The notes: generated from the letters alone by a model not told the origin. DNA of 64,000 nucleotides from JACVRN01 sp036403815 (GCA_036403815.1 DASWQH010000007.1:1-64000); one strand, 5' to 3'; counted from the first letter of the stretch, positions 7,912 through 16,835 are shown. Translations and numbers: made by a program.

Positions 7912-9282
7912 ATGATGACGAGAGATAAACAGGAGCGAGAGGAAAATAGAGAATCGTTGACGCGCAAGGTGTGCGGCGGCTACGACGAGAGCGCCGTTCG
8001 TTTTACGCGTCGGGCGTTTCTCTTTAAGCTCCTTGCTGTGTTGTTGGTTGCCGCTCTGGTTGGGACGGGCTGCCGCAAAGGTTTGCTGGACAGGAAGAGC
8101 GTTGCGCCGCGCTCGCTCAGAGATGTGCCCGCGCAGCGGCTGGCCTACAATTTTCAGGCGGATGCGGAAACGCCTCCAGGCATCTCGGATTCTCAAAACA
8201 TAAACACGCGGCTCGAAGCTGTTCAGAGAGATTTCGACGAGCGACGAAAAGATGATGCGCTCGTTCGCACAGTCGCATCGCCGGACGGCCAGCGGGTGCT
8301 TGCGCTGTATGAAACGGGCGACACCGAGCAGAGCACTTTTCGCATAGACATGTACGCGTCGGCTGGGGCTTTCCTGCGCAACGTCAGCCCGCCGGAGTTG
8401 GCCGGAGTCTTCGTCGCCACGGTCGCATGGTCGCCTGACGGAAACTACATAGCCTTCATCGCGCGCCGCAGCGCCGCAGCGCAGCCTTCAACGTCCGCGC
8501 CGCCCGCTGCCGTGCCGGATGTTGCACAGCCTTCGGCGTCGGTCGCGCCCGTCTTCGCTCCAGTGCAAAGCTTCAGCACCGAGCAGATTTACATCTGCAA
8601 CCGCGACGGCTTCGACCTCAAGCCGGTGACGACGCGCGACGGCCTCATCTATTTTTACTTGGCATGGTCGCCGGACAGCACCGGCCTTGTCTCAATAGCC
8701 TGCACGGAGAACGAGTGGAATGCGCGGCCTGCGGAGCTTTTGCCTGCGGGGCGTCCGCGCCTGGTCAATCCGAGCGGTCAGGAAAGATTGCTTGACGACC
8801 GCTTGACGGACGTGCTGCCCGTCTGGTCGCCGGACTCGTCCAAGGTCTCCACGGCGTTTGAAACGGAGGTCGCAATCTATGACGCGTTGACGGATTCGCC
8901 TACGAGCTCACGCATACCTTTGCGCGAGCCGCTGCTGGCAGCTTCCGCCGATTACGACGAGAAAAATTCAAAGAAGAAGCCGGGCAATAAATCTGGCGAG
9001 GCGACTTCAAAGCAGCAAACGGGGGCGCTGCCGATCTCCTTCAATCCAGTAGTGCGTCTGGCCTGGCCGCGTCCCGAAACGCTTTACCTTGAAACAGGCT
9101 TCCTGCGAATCTATGCGAACGAGCCTGTGAGCAACTACCTGCGCTGGCACAGGCTGGGTTTGAGCATGCAGGCCACGCAGCTCAGCCTTCAAGTCCCAAA
9201 TTCCAAGTCCCATGTCCCAAGTCAAATTTCCGAAGCCCTGCTTTTAACTTGGAACTTTGGACTTGGAACCTGGGACTTATAA
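7912..9282 (+). CDS. lipoprotein with PD40/TolB-like propeller repeats
   Basis: About 456 residues. After a charged N-terminus comes a twin-arginine-like TRRAF stretch, a hydrophobic helix and a lipobox ending in GTGC, so the protein is probably a lipoprotein. The rest contains WD40-like beta-propeller (PD40) blades with signatures such as VAWSPDGNYIAF, LAWSPDSTGL and PVWSPDSSKV. The last 30 or so residues (from about SLQVPNSK) are encoded by an inverted repeat of the GTCCCAA family, so the natural C-terminus appears to have been replaced. The function is unknown. Such propellers usually bind proteins or ligands. The start is one of two adjacent ATG codons at 7912 and 7915, and a TTG at 7909 is less likely. 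Confidence 0.75.
   Translation: MMTRDKQEREENRESLTRKVCGGYDESAVRFTRRAFLFKLLAVLLVAALVGTGCRKGLLDRKSVAPRSLRDVPAQRLAYNFQADAETPPGISDSQNINTRLEAVQRDFDERRKDDALVRTVASPDGQRVLALYETGDTEQSTFRIDMYASAGAFLRNVSPPELAGVFVATVAWSPDGNYIAFIARRSAAAQPSTSAPPAAVPDVAQPSASVAPVFAPVQSFSTEQIYICNRDGFDLKPVTTRDGLIYFYLAWSPDSTGLVSIACTENEWNARPAELLPAGRPRLVNPSGQERLLDDRLTDVLPVWSPDSSKVSTAFETEVAIYDALTDSPTSSRIPLREPLLAASADYDEKNSKKKPGNKSGEATSKQQTGALPISFNPVVRLAWPRPETLYLETGFLRIYANEPVSNYLRWHRLGLSMQATQLSLQVPNSKSHVPSQISEALLLTWNFGLGTWDL
9191..9278. repeat. heptad-type inverted repeat (GTCCCAA family) overlapping a gene end
   Basis: Left arm 7-mers GTCCCAA, ATTCCAA, GTCCCAT, GTCCCAA pair with the right arm AACTTGGAACTTTGGACTTG and onward to about 9278. 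The repeat encodes the last residues of the PD40 lipoprotein in one frame and ends 18 bp before the DinB start. A second copy is at 54998-55083. Confidence 0.85.
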
Positions 9283-9295
9283 TGAGGAGTGTGAA

Positions 9296-9853
9296 ATGAT
9301 CTACCACAGCGTGTCTGAAATCTTCGATTCGATAGATGAGACTCGTGCGAGATTGCGCGCGCGGCTCGATAGCGTCACGAGCGCGGAGGAGAGCCAGCGT
9401 CCCAACGCAGATAGATGGTCGGTCGCAGAAATAACAGAGCATCTATCAATCATAGAAGGCCGCGTGTCAAAGCTCTTCCCGGTGATGCTGACGAAAGCCG
9501 AGGCCGGAGGCTTGCAGCGCAGCCCCGATCAACCTTTTCAACCCGTCACGGTCGCGGAGATGGTTGAGCGAAGCAAGCGTGAAAAGTATGTTGCGCCGGA
9601 GACGGCGACTCCGACCGGAACAGTCTCGATCACGGATTCTCTTGCGCGCCTTGAGCACTCACGCGAAGCTATCAGAGCGCTTAGCCCGCGTCTTGAAGCA
9701 CTGGATTTAACCAGCGTCACCTACCCGCATCCGGTCTTCGGCATGCTCAATACTTATCAATGGCTCATCTTCCTGGGCGCACACGAAGAACGCCACCTGC
9801 GCCAGATTGAATCGTTGATGGCTTCGCGGCAAGCCAATGCGAAAGGGGAATAG
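9296..9853 (+). CDS. DinB-like family protein
   Basis: About 185 residues with the four-helix DinB/YfiT-like metal-binding fold. Visible signals are the helix IFDSIDETRARLRARL, the RWSVAEITEHLSIIE segment with a likely metal-ligand histidine, and EERHLRQIE near the C-terminus with a further histidine. Members bind a divalent metal and are often thiol-dependent transferases or of unknown role. The ATG at 9296 was chosen because GAGGAG lies 8-13 bp upstream. The open frame back to 9257 is repeat-derived. It overlaps the extended end of the preceding lipoprotein gene only through the repeat. Confidence 0.82.
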   Translation: MIYHSVSEIFDSIDETRARLRARLDSVTSAEESQRPNADRWSVAEITEHLSIIEGRVSKLFPVMLTKAEAGGLQRSPDQPFQPVTVAEMVERSKREKYVAPETATPTGTVSITDSLARLEHSREAIRALSPRLEALDLTSVTYPHPVFGMLNTYQWLIFLGAHEERHLRQIESLMASRQANAKGE

Positions 9854-9904
9854 AGCGGCGACAATCATCTCTTCAAGGGATAATGTAATACCGCTCGCCC
9901 TCGC

Positions 9905-9933
9905 TTGCGACCGCGCCTTCTTATCCCTATAAT
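9905..9933 (+). promoter_or_regulatory. promoter of the tRNA-Met gene
   Basis: TTGCGA (9905-9910), a 17-bp spacer and a consensus TATAAT (9928-9933), placed 23 bp before the first base of the tRNA. Confidence 0.7.
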
Positions 9934-9956
9934 CCTTCTCACTCGTTAACATTTAT

Positions 9957-10030
9957 GCCCTCGTAGCTCAATTGGTTAGAGCGCCAGACTCATAATCTGT
10001 GGGTTCCCCGTTCAAGTCGGGGCGAGGGCA
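9957..10030 (+). tRNA. tRNA-Met (CAT anticodon)
   Basis: 74 nt. The acceptor stem GCCCTCG pairs with CGAGGGC and the discriminator is A. The D arm is AGCTCAATTGGTTAGAGC. The anticodon arm CCAGA/TCTGT holds the loop CTCATAA with anticodon CAT. The T arm CCCCG TTCAAGT CGGGG is perfect. The paired G1-C72 end argues against the initiator. Elongator Met is most likely, but a lysidine-modified tRNA-Ile2, which also has CAT, cannot be excluded. CCA is not encoded. Confidence 0.93.
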
Positions 10031-10058
10031 GATTTCTTCATACCTCATCTTGGTAATC

Positions 10059-10658
10059 ATGCCTGCCAATAATAAAAGTTCTGAAATTTTAGGAATGCCG
10101 TTTGGTACGGCGTGTAGTAAACTCCGCAAGCTCGTGCTCTTCAGCTTGGCGCAAAAACTGAAAGAGAACATTTGTTTCCGATGTAAGGAAGTGATTCTTA
10201 ATGTAGAAGATTTTACAATCGATCACAAAGAAGCTTGGCGAAGTAAAGGGGCAGAGTTGTTCTGGGATATAAACAATATTGCTTTCTCTCATTCTTATTG
10301 CAACTTACCAACGGGTATGGTACGTAGAGAAATTCTGAACGGAACGCTTTGGTGTTCCAAGTGCAAACTGTTTTTAGAGATTAACCAATTCTCTAAAGAC
10401 AAGAAGCAACGCACGGGGTACTCGCTAATCTGCAAAGATTGCAGTAACACCCAAAGGCGAAAAATAAAAGCGCAAGGAGATTGTATTCATTGTAGCGCGA
10501 AGCGAGGAACGAAACCTTTCCGCGTTACTCACAATATCTGTTTGTCTTGTGTCCATCGAATGTACCGGCATGCAAGCAAACAGCGTAAACTTGCGCGTGT
10601 AATTAATCGGCCATTGCATCATTCTGAAAAATTTAATGAGCCAAAAACAGACGATTAA
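10059..10658 (+). CDS. HNH endonuclease-like zinc protein
   Basis: About 199 residues from the ATG at 10059, the first start outside the tRNA. The N-terminal half carries a CxxC (CFRCKE), DH, an asparagine and H..YCN in the order of an HNH nuclease zinc site. The C-terminal half has two more zinc-ribbon-like CxxC pairs (CSKC with CKDC, CIHC with CLSC). The gene is clearly richer in A and T than its neighbours, sits 29 bp behind a tRNA gene and overlaps the next gene by 23 bp. This suggests recent insertion next to the tRNA. It resembles stand-alone HNH nucleases of phages and mobile elements. The target is unknown. Confidence 0.75.
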   Translation: MPANNKSSEILGMPFGTACSKLRKLVLFSLAQKLKENICFRCKEVILNVEDFTIDHKEAWRSKGAELFWDINNIAFSHSYCNLPTGMVRREILNGTLWCSKCKLFLEINQFSKDKKQRTGYSLICKDCSNTQRRKIKAQGDCIHCSAKRGTKPFRVTHNICLSCVHRMYRHASKQRKLARVINRPLHHSEKFNEPKTDD

Positions 10659-11739
10659 CATTGGGATTATCGGGACGGGCTTTGCGCGCTCGACGCAGAT
10701 TCCGGGTTTCCGTGCCTGTACGGGCGCGAGGGTGGTGGCGATTGCGAGCGGCCATCTTGAAAACGCGGAGAGTGTGGCGCGCGATTTTGGAATCGAGTTT
10801 GCCACAGACGATTGGCGGGAAGTGGTCGGGCGCAGTGATGTTGATCTCATTAGCATCGTCACGCCGCCCTCTACGCACAGGGAGATGGCGCTGGCAGCGC
10901 TCGATGCGGGGAAGGCTGTGCTCTGCGAAAAGCCTACGGCGATGAACGCTTTGGAGGCCGAAGAGATGAGGCGACGCGCCGAAGAGACTGGAATGCTCGC
11001 TCTCCTTGACCATGAGTTGCGGTTTCTTCCGGCGCGCAGGTTGATGCGCGAGATGATTCGGGCGGGCGAGATAGGGCGTGTGCAGCATGTTAAATATTTT
11101 TTCCGCGCAGAATCGCGCGCTAACCCTGAGCGACCCTGGAACTGGTGGTCGGATGCCTCAAAGGGCGGCGGTGTGCTTGGTGCTATAGGCTCGCACGCGG
11201 TTGACTCTCTGCGCTGGCTGACGGGTACGGAAATCTCGCACGTCGCAGCCCAGCTTGCCACGCACATAGTGGAGCGCACAGAAGATGAGACGGGACGCGT
11301 GCGGCCTGTGACTTCGGACGACGAGGCCAATCTGTTGTTACGGTTCCGCGACGGCAGCTTCACAGAAGGCATGACCGGAACTGTCAGCATGTCTGTAGTA
11401 GAGCAAGGCAAGCCTCTTCATTACGTGGAAGTCTTCGGCTCTAAGGGCGCGCTCATGGTTGACGCAAACGACATGCTGCGCGCGTGTACGGGTGACGGGC
11501 GCTGGTCAAAGGTTTCAACGCCGGATGGAGAGCTGGCCGAAGGAATGCGTGACAACGAATGGTCGCGCGGCTTCACGCTCTTTTCTCGCACCATCATTGA
11601 TGCTCTGCGCGAGGGACGAAACACGGTTGACGAAGCCGCAACCTTCACGGACGGCTATCGCAACCAGCTCGTGCTCGATGCGGCCTGCCGCTCGCAAGAG
11701 ATTGGTTCCTGGATTAACCTTAATGTTGAAGAGTCTTGA
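10636..11739 (+). CDS. Gfo/Idh/MocA family oxidoreductase
   Basis: A 367-residue NAD(P)-dependent oxidoreductase. The Rossmann motif IGIIGTGFARS is at about residues 8-18, and the signature CEKPTA at about 96-101 carries the conserved lysine that binds cofactor and substrate. The C-terminal dehydrogenase domain is complete. Members act on sugars, inositols or related polyols, and the exact substrate cannot be read from the sequence. The ATG at 10636 lies inside the end of the HNH gene, so the original upstream region may have been displaced. No following gene is obviously co-transcribed. Confidence 0.87.
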   Translation: MSQKQTINIGIIGTGFARSTQIPGFRACTGARVVAIASGHLENAESVARDFGIEFATDDWREVVGRSDVDLISIVTPPSTHREMALAALDAGKAVLCEKPTAMNALEAEEMRRRAEETGMLALLDHELRFLPARRLMREMIRAGEIGRVQHVKYFFRAESRANPERPWNWWSDASKGGGVLGAIGSHAVDSLRWLTGTEISHVAAQLATHIVERTEDETGRVRPVTSDDEANLLLRFRDGSFTEGMTGTVSMSVVEQGKPLHYVEVFGSKGALMVDANDMLRACTGDGRWSKVSTPDGELAEGMRDNEWSRGFTLFSRTIIDALREGRNTVDEAATFTDGYRNQLVLDAACRSQEIGSWINLNVEES

Positions 11740-11752
11740 GCGTAAAATTGTG

Positions 11753-11781
11753 TTGACCTGATGTCAGCTTGGATGTATAAA
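11753..11781 (+). promoter_or_regulatory. sigma70-type promoter upstream of the TIR-methyltransferase gene
   Basis: TTGACC (11753-11758), a 17-bp spacer and TATAAA (11776-11781). The ATG of the TIR fusion lies about 190 bp downstream, leaving a long untranslated leader in which no gene is seen. Confidence 0.55.
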
Positions 11782-11972
11782 CCCTTGCATCGGCGGGCCA
11801 TTAAATAACTATTTTTATGCAAGCGTTAGCTGAGCCTTAACCTCTGTCAAACTAAAAACTCTAAAGTAATTCTTCTTGTTCCGCCCGGAAACAGCCTCTA
11901 ATACTCAAACCGAGAGAGCGCACAGTATTTCCTCCAAACGCCTCAAATCAAGTGGCGAGAAAGGTAGTAGAC

Positions 11973-13862
11973 ATGGCAAAGAATCTGGTCTTCATTTCCT
12001 GGTCAGGTCTTACCGGCGAAAGGGTTGCCGAAGCTTTAGCCAGCACCATTTTCAATAATCACCCGGAGTTGAAACCCTGGGTCTCAAGTAAAGATTTAAA
12101 GGCAGGGAGGCCCTGGTTCGATGAAATTAATAAGGCAGCTCAAGAGGCTAAATTCGGTATCGGATGCTTAACTCCCGGCGCTTCCATTAGACCGTGGGTT
12201 AATTTCGAGGCGGGTATGCTTTTTGGCAGATTGGAACAATTTATTATCTTGCGCTTTCACGAAGAGATAGCCCACCCGCTAACCAATCTTCAGTCGAAAG
12301 ACGGAACCAACATAAATGACCTTGCCGAAGTCTTTAACATCATGACGAGCGGCGGAATAAATGAGGCCAAAGAATGGGTCAAGTTCAAGTTTCCCGAATT
12401 CAAAAAGGTGTTGGACGAGCTTAAGAGCAGTTTCCAGCCCGACCTCATAAGTATTAATGAAAGCGTCAAGTCGGTTATGGAGGCGGTCAACGAGCTTAAA
12501 GCTAATGAGATTTATTGTGGAAATGATTGCTTGAAGCAGGTTGTCGCGGGAGCCGTTAGCCAGTTGGGCGCTCAACTGAAAAGAGTAAAGACGACCTTCT
12601 CAGTTCCGGCGAGCCAGTATCCGTACCATCTCATCTCCTTGCAGAGCAGTAAAAAGCTTAATCCTATAGTCAGGGCCGTAGCCCTGGTCGATCAACAGGA
12701 GCGCTTCTGGCAGGAAGTCGCTGGCAGAGAGATTCTAGGTACTGGGCGCGACAAAAATGAGAGAGTTTTCGTCTTCATCACCCCGGAAGATTTCACACGC
12801 AACTACGACACACTCAAGCTCCACGCCGAAAGATACACCGTCAAGGTGATGAGCTTTGAGGCACTGACCAGGATGTTTTATCCCTTCAATAAAGACTTTT
12901 CGATTATCGAATCTTCGGACAGCAAGCTACTCGCAACCTATGATAAATCGGAGCCGTTCGTCAGCATCACCTTTATGACTGACCCGGACGCGATAGCCAT
13001 GCACGAGAATTACTTCAAAAAAATCTCCCGCTTTGCGATGGAGATTAAGCACGATGCGAAAGATACTATGGAAGTGGTTCGACAGCGCGTGTTCGAGCGC
13101 CCGTTGACGGAAATCAAACAGGTGCATGTGGAGATGTCCGATTACATCTCTGTAGAGGAATATGATCTTTATGAAGAGGGGCACGCCTATTATAAGGAGA
13201 TGATGCAGCGCATGCTGGATATTTTCTCCGAGCGTCGTGGCAGCGTCAACGAAGAGTGCGCGATGTTAGAGCTTGGGGCGGGAACTGGAATATTCACCAA
13301 GCGTCTCGCCGCACTGGAGAGCGTGACGGTCGAAGCGGTGGAGGTTGACTTCGCTTGTTTCAAGCGGCTAGTCCAGAACATCCAGACCAATCATTCGAAC
13401 GTTAAGTTTCACCCGGAAGACAGTCGTGCGTTCTGGGCGGAAACACCTTTCAAGTTTATCTTCTCTTCCTTCGCGGATCATCACATTAGGTTCGAGGACA
13501 AAAAACCCTACCTCGACAACGTGAAGTCAAATCTGGCGTCCGGTGGAGTCTTCATAGTGGGCGATGAATTCCTTCCGTCACACGACCGTAGTGACAAAGA
13601 GAGTAGGAAGCGTGCCTTAGAGCTTTATCACAAGCACATCATTGACATTGCCGAAGAGCAGGGTAATTCGAATCTCATGAAGCTTGAAGAGGCGGCATTG
13701 AGATCCGGCCTGGATGAAGTAGGGGATTTTAAGATTACCTGTGAAGAGTATGAGAAACATTTGCAGGACGCAGGGTTTGTATTCAAAAGGGAGAACATAG
13801 GCCCCGTCGATCGTACCGATGTCGGCGGAGTTTATGTCTATATCGCCTGGCAGAAAAGCTGA
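11973..13862 (+). CDS. TIR domain - unknown sensor domain - SAM methyltransferase fusion
   Basis: A 629-residue multidomain protein from the ATG at 11973 (AGAAAGG 9-15 bp upstream). A GTG at 11952 is possible. Residues 1-95 form a TIR-like domain: strand VFISWSG, WVSSKDLKAG, and the box WVNFEAGML with the putative NADase glutamate E79. Residues 130-205 are mainly helical. A central alpha/beta region (about 215-350, with VFVFITPEDF and FVSITFMTDPD) is not recognised. Residues about 400-629 are a class I SAM-dependent methyltransferase with motif I LELGAGTGIF (432-441) and FSSFADHHI at 498-506. Bacterial TIR domains commonly degrade NAD in anti-phage defence, but linkage to a methyltransferase in one chain is unusual. 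The gene stands alone with its own promoter and terminator in an accessory stretch. Confidence 0.8.
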   Translation: MAKNLVFISWSGLTGERVAEALASTIFNNHPELKPWVSSKDLKAGRPWFDEINKAAQEAKFGIGCLTPGASIRPWVNFEAGMLFGRLEQFIILRFHEEIAHPLTNLQSKDGTNINDLAEVFNIMTSGGINEAKEWVKFKFPEFKKVLDELKSSFQPDLISINESVKSVMEAVNELKANEIYCGNDCLKQVVAGAVSQLGAQLKRVKTTFSVPASQYPYHLISLQSSKKLNPIVRAVALVDQQERFWQEVAGREILGTGRDKNERVFVFITPEDFTRNYDTLKLHAERYTVKVMSFEALTRMFYPFNKDFSIIESSDSKLLATYDKSEPFVSITFMTDPDAIAMHENYFKKISRFAMEIKHDAKDTMEVVRQRVFERPLTEIKQVHVEMSDYISVEEYDLYEEGHAYYKEMMQRMLDIFSERRGSVNEECAMLELGAGTGIFTKRLAALESVTVEAVEVDFACFKRLVQNIQTNHSNVKFHPEDSRAFWAETPFKFIFSSFADHHIRFEDKKPYLDNVKSNLASGGVFIVGDEFLPSHDRSDKESRKRALELYHKHIIDIAEEQGNSNLMKLEEAALRSGLDEVGDFKITCEEYEKHLQDAGFVFKRENIGPVDRTDVGGVYVYIAWQKS

Positions 13863-13905
13863 AGAGCAATCGGCAGATTAGCCTGAGCACCCGAAAGATT
13901 TGAAA

Positions 13906-13946
13906 GACCCCGGCACACGGCTCAAGTCCGTAGACCGGGGTTCTTT
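13906..13946 (+). terminator. intrinsic terminator of the TIR-methyltransferase gene
   Basis: Stem CCCCGG/CCGGGG extended by ACGG/CCGT with a short loop, followed by TTCTTT. It lies 45 bp after the stop codon. Confidence 0.75.
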
Positions 13947-14078
13947 ATGCAGAGCGGGAACTCGAAAACGTAGTGGTAGCGTACGTTAAAAGCGACGATG
14001 GTTTTAGCGCGGGCGGGCATAAGGTTTTCCGCTAAAATATGATATTGTGCGCGAAAAAGCTTGAGGTAAAAACCGCAG

Positions 14079-14753
14079 ATGAGTAATGAGACAGGCGACC
14101 TTTTGGTTGACCTGAGCCACACGGTGGAACACGGTATGATTACTTATCGTGGACTGCCTGCGCCCATCATTTGCGACTTTCTGAGCCGCGAGGAGTCGCG
14201 CAAACACTACAGCGAAGGCACGGAGTTTCACATTGGCCGCATTGATATGGTTGCCAATACGGGGACGTATCTTGATTCGCCCTTTCACAGGTACGCGGAC
14301 GGCGCAGACCTCTCCGAGTTGTCGCTCTCGCAGCTAGCAGACCTCGAAGGCGTCTGCATTCGCGCTCCTGAATCGGGTACGCGCGCCATCGAACGGAGCG
14401 CTTTTCAGGGCGTTGACGTGAAAGACAAAGCGGTGCTCGTGCATACAGGCTGGGACGCGCACTGGGGAAGCGAGCAGTATTTCGAGGAGCATCCTTTTCT
14501 GACCAGAGATGCGGCGGAAGCTTTAAGGGACGCGGGGGCGCGGCTCGTCGGCATTGATTCGTATAATATTGACGACACACAAGACCTCTCAAGACCCGCG
14601 CATTCCGTTCTACTCAGGGCAGGCATCCCAATCGTCGAGCACATGTGCAATCTAAACGCTCTACCCGACAAGGGCTTCCGTTTCTTCGCAGTACCTGTCA
14701 AAGTTAAAGCATTCGGAACATTCCCGGTCAGAGCTTTCTGTATAATCCAGTAA
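14079..14753 (+). CDS. cyclase family protein (kynurenine formamidase-like)
   Basis: A 224-residue metal-dependent hydrolase of the cyclase superfamily, which includes kynurenine formamidase. The N-terminus has VDLSHTVEHGM, and the metal motif region reads NTGTYLDSPFHRY at about residues 67-79. The canonical first histidine of HxGTHxDxPxH is replaced by asparagine and the second by tyrosine, while the D.P.H part is kept. VHTGWDAHWG and a C-terminal HMCNLNAL segment are typical of the family. It is the first gene of a plus-strand cluster with hyuA and hyuB, so it may hydrolyse a cyclic amide or ring-opened product in that pathway. The substrate is unproven. Confidence 0.82.
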   Translation: MSNETGDLLVDLSHTVEHGMITYRGLPAPIICDFLSREESRKHYSEGTEFHIGRIDMVANTGTYLDSPFHRYADGADLSELSLSQLADLEGVCIRAPESGTRAIERSAFQGVDVKDKAVLVHTGWDAHWGSEQYFEEHPFLTRDAAEALRDAGARLVGIDSYNIDDTQDLSRPAHSVLLRAGIPIVEHMCNLNALPDKGFRFFAVPVKVKAFGTFPVRAFCIIQ

Positions 14754-14795
14754 CTTTCTTAATGCTTTTCTGAAGCAGACACAAAGCTGCGAAAC

Positions 14796-16835
14796 GTGCC
14801 GACGAAATCAAAATCGAACTCTAAACTTGCGGTGCGCGTGGGCGTGGACACGGGCGGGACGTTTACGGATTTTGTCTATGAAGCGGCTGGGGGCTTGCAG
14901 ATTTTCAAGCTCGCTTCGACGCCCGCCGATCCGTCAAAGGCGATCACAGAGGGCTTGCGACGCATCGCTGAAGAGACGGGCGGGCGCGTTAAAGAGATAG
15001 AGGTCGTGCATGGCACAACCGTTGGCACAAACGCGCTGCTTCAGAGGCGCGGCGCACGAACCGCCCTTGTTACTACTAAAGGCTTTGAAGATGTGCTTGA
15101 AATCGGGCGACAGGCACGACCCTTTCTTTACGATCTGGACGCCGTGCGCCCGCAGCCGATTGTTCCATCCGGCTTAAGATTCGGTGTGATGGAGCGCGTC
15201 GCGGCTTCGGGCGAAGTGCTCATAGAGCTTGATGAAGACTCCCTTGCGCAGCTCGTCAAAAAATTGAAGCGAGCGCATGCCGAGTCGGTCGCCGTCTCGT
15301 TACTCTTCTCCTTTCTTCATCCTGAGCACGAGCGGCGCATCGCACGCGCGCTCTCTTCCCTTGGCATTCCGCTCTCCGTCTCGCACCGGATTCTTCCTGA
15401 ATACCGGGAGTACGAGCGCACCTCTACGGTCGTCATCAATGCTTATCTTCAACCCCTAATGGGAAAGTATCTGAGCCGTTTGCAGGCTCAGGCACCGCGT
15501 TTACGCGTGATGCAGTCTTCGGGCGGAAGCATCTCTGCGACCGTGGCGGCAGAGGAGCCTGTGCGTACGATTCTTTCCGGGCCTGCGGGCGGAGTGGTCG
15601 GCGCGCTCAATGTGGCGCGGCACGCGGGTATAGAGAACATCATCACGTTCGACATGGGCGGCACTTCCACGGATGTTGCGCTCTGCACGCGAGACGGGAT
15701 GCGTATGACGCGTGAAGCCGTGGTGGCCGGAATGCCCGTTGCCGTCTCCATCATGGACATACACACGGTCGGCGCAGGGGGCGGCTCGATTGCGCGCGTG
15801 GACGAAGGCGGCTCTCTGCGCGTCGGGCCGGAGTCAGCCGGAGCCGACCCAGGCCCTGCCTGCTACGGGCGCTCTTTCCTGCCGACGGTGACGGACGCGC
15901 ATCTGGTGCTCAATCACTTCGGCGGTGCAGGGCTTTTGGGCGGAGAGTTTCCGCTGGACGAACTAAGAGCACGCGAGGCGCTAACCCGGCTGGCCGGAGA
16001 GATGAGCGAAGCCGCGCAACGCAGAGTCGGTTTAAGAGAAGCTGCTCAAGGTGTGCTGCGCGTCGTGCGCGTGCAGATGGAACGCGCGCTGCGAACTATC
16101 TCGATTGAGCGTGGATTCGACCCGCGAGAATTTGCGCTCGTGCCGTTCGGCGGCGCAGGCGGGCTTCATGCCGTAGAGCTTGCGCGCTCTCTACGCATCC
16201 CCAGCGTGGTTGCGCCTGAGATGGCGGGCGCTCTATCGGCCACGGGCGCGCTCGCCGCGGATGTGGTCAAGGATTGGAGCAGGACTGTGATGCTGGAAGC
16301 GAACAGCGAGAGCAACCAGAGAATCGAGCGCGCATTTGGCGAGATGGAGAGAGAGGCGCGTCGTGTACTTGCACATGAAGGGTTCAAAGAAAAAGATCAG
16401 TATCATGAAAGACTGCTGGCCGTGCGCTACAAGGGGCAGTCTTTCGAGCTTGAGATAAAATGGAGGCCGCACACGAGCGTGGCCGAAAGCTTTCATAGCG
16501 CTCATCTGTTGCGCTACGGCTACGCGCAGAGCGAGAACGCGGTCGAGATAGTGAGCGCACGCCTGCGCTCACGCGGCCTCATCGAAAAATTAAAGACGCG
16601 TCGCGCCGCTCAATTGAAAGGTAAAGGAAGGCATGCGCATCCCTTTGAGTACGCGACCGTTTATTTTTCCGGGCGCAAGGGCGAGCGCACTGCCGTTTAC
16701 AAACGCGACGAGTTGAAGGCGGGCGCGCAGCTTGTCTCACCTTGCATCGTTACGGAGTATTCCGCGACGACGCTCGTGCCCGAAGGAGCGCGTGCGCGCG
16801 TTGACGCGTACGGGAACATAATCATAGAGCCATGA
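14796..16835 (+). CDS. hyuA: hydantoinase/oxoprolinase subunit A family protein
   Basis: 679 residues, full length for the HyuA/N-methylhydantoinase A family, related to 5-oxoprolinase and the acetone carboxylase beta subunit. The N-terminal ATPase-like motif VGVDTGGTFTDFVY is at residues 15-28, VHGTTVGTNALLQR at about 70-83, and the phosphate-binding segment FDMGGTSTDVAL at about 284-295. These enzymes use ATP to open cyclic amide rings together with HyuB. The start is GTG at 14796, because no ATG gives a complete N-terminus. Its stop overlaps the start of hyuB by four bases (ATGA), so translation is coupled. Without experiments hydantoin, oxoproline and related rings are all possible substrates. 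Confidence 0.87.
   Translation: MPTKSKSNSKLAVRVGVDTGGTFTDFVYEAAGGLQIFKLASTPADPSKAITEGLRRIAEETGGRVKEIEVVHGTTVGTNALLQRRGARTALVTTKGFEDVLEIGRQARPFLYDLDAVRPQPIVPSGLRFGVMERVAASGEVLIELDEDSLAQLVKKLKRAHAESVAVSLLFSFLHPEHERRIARALSSLGIPLSVSHRILPEYREYERTSTVVINAYLQPLMGKYLSRLQAQAPRLRVMQSSGGSISATVAAEEPVRTILSGPAGGVVGALNVARHAGIENIITFDMGGTSTDVALCTRDGMRMTREAVVAGMPVAVSIMDIHTVGAGGGSIARVDEGGSLRVGPESAGADPGPACYGRSFLPTVTDAHLVLNHFGGAGLLGGEFPLDELRAREALTRLAGEMSEAAQRRVGLREAAQGVLRVVRVQMERALRTISIERGFDPREFALVPFGGAGGLHAVELARSLRIPSVVAPEMAGALSATGALAADVVKDWSRTVMLEANSESNQRIERAFGEMEREARRVLAHEGFKEKDQYHERLLAVRYKGQSFELEIKWRPHTSVAESFHSAHLLRYGYAQSENAVEIVSARLRSRGLIEKLKTRRAAQLKGKGRHAHPFEYATVYFSGRKGERTAVYKRDELKAGAQLVSPCIVTEYSATTLVPEGARARVDAYGNIIIEP

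Noticed and set aside
9999..10058. Upstream extension of the HNH gene to 9999
   Set aside because: It would start inside the tRNA gene. ATG 10059 is the first start outside it.
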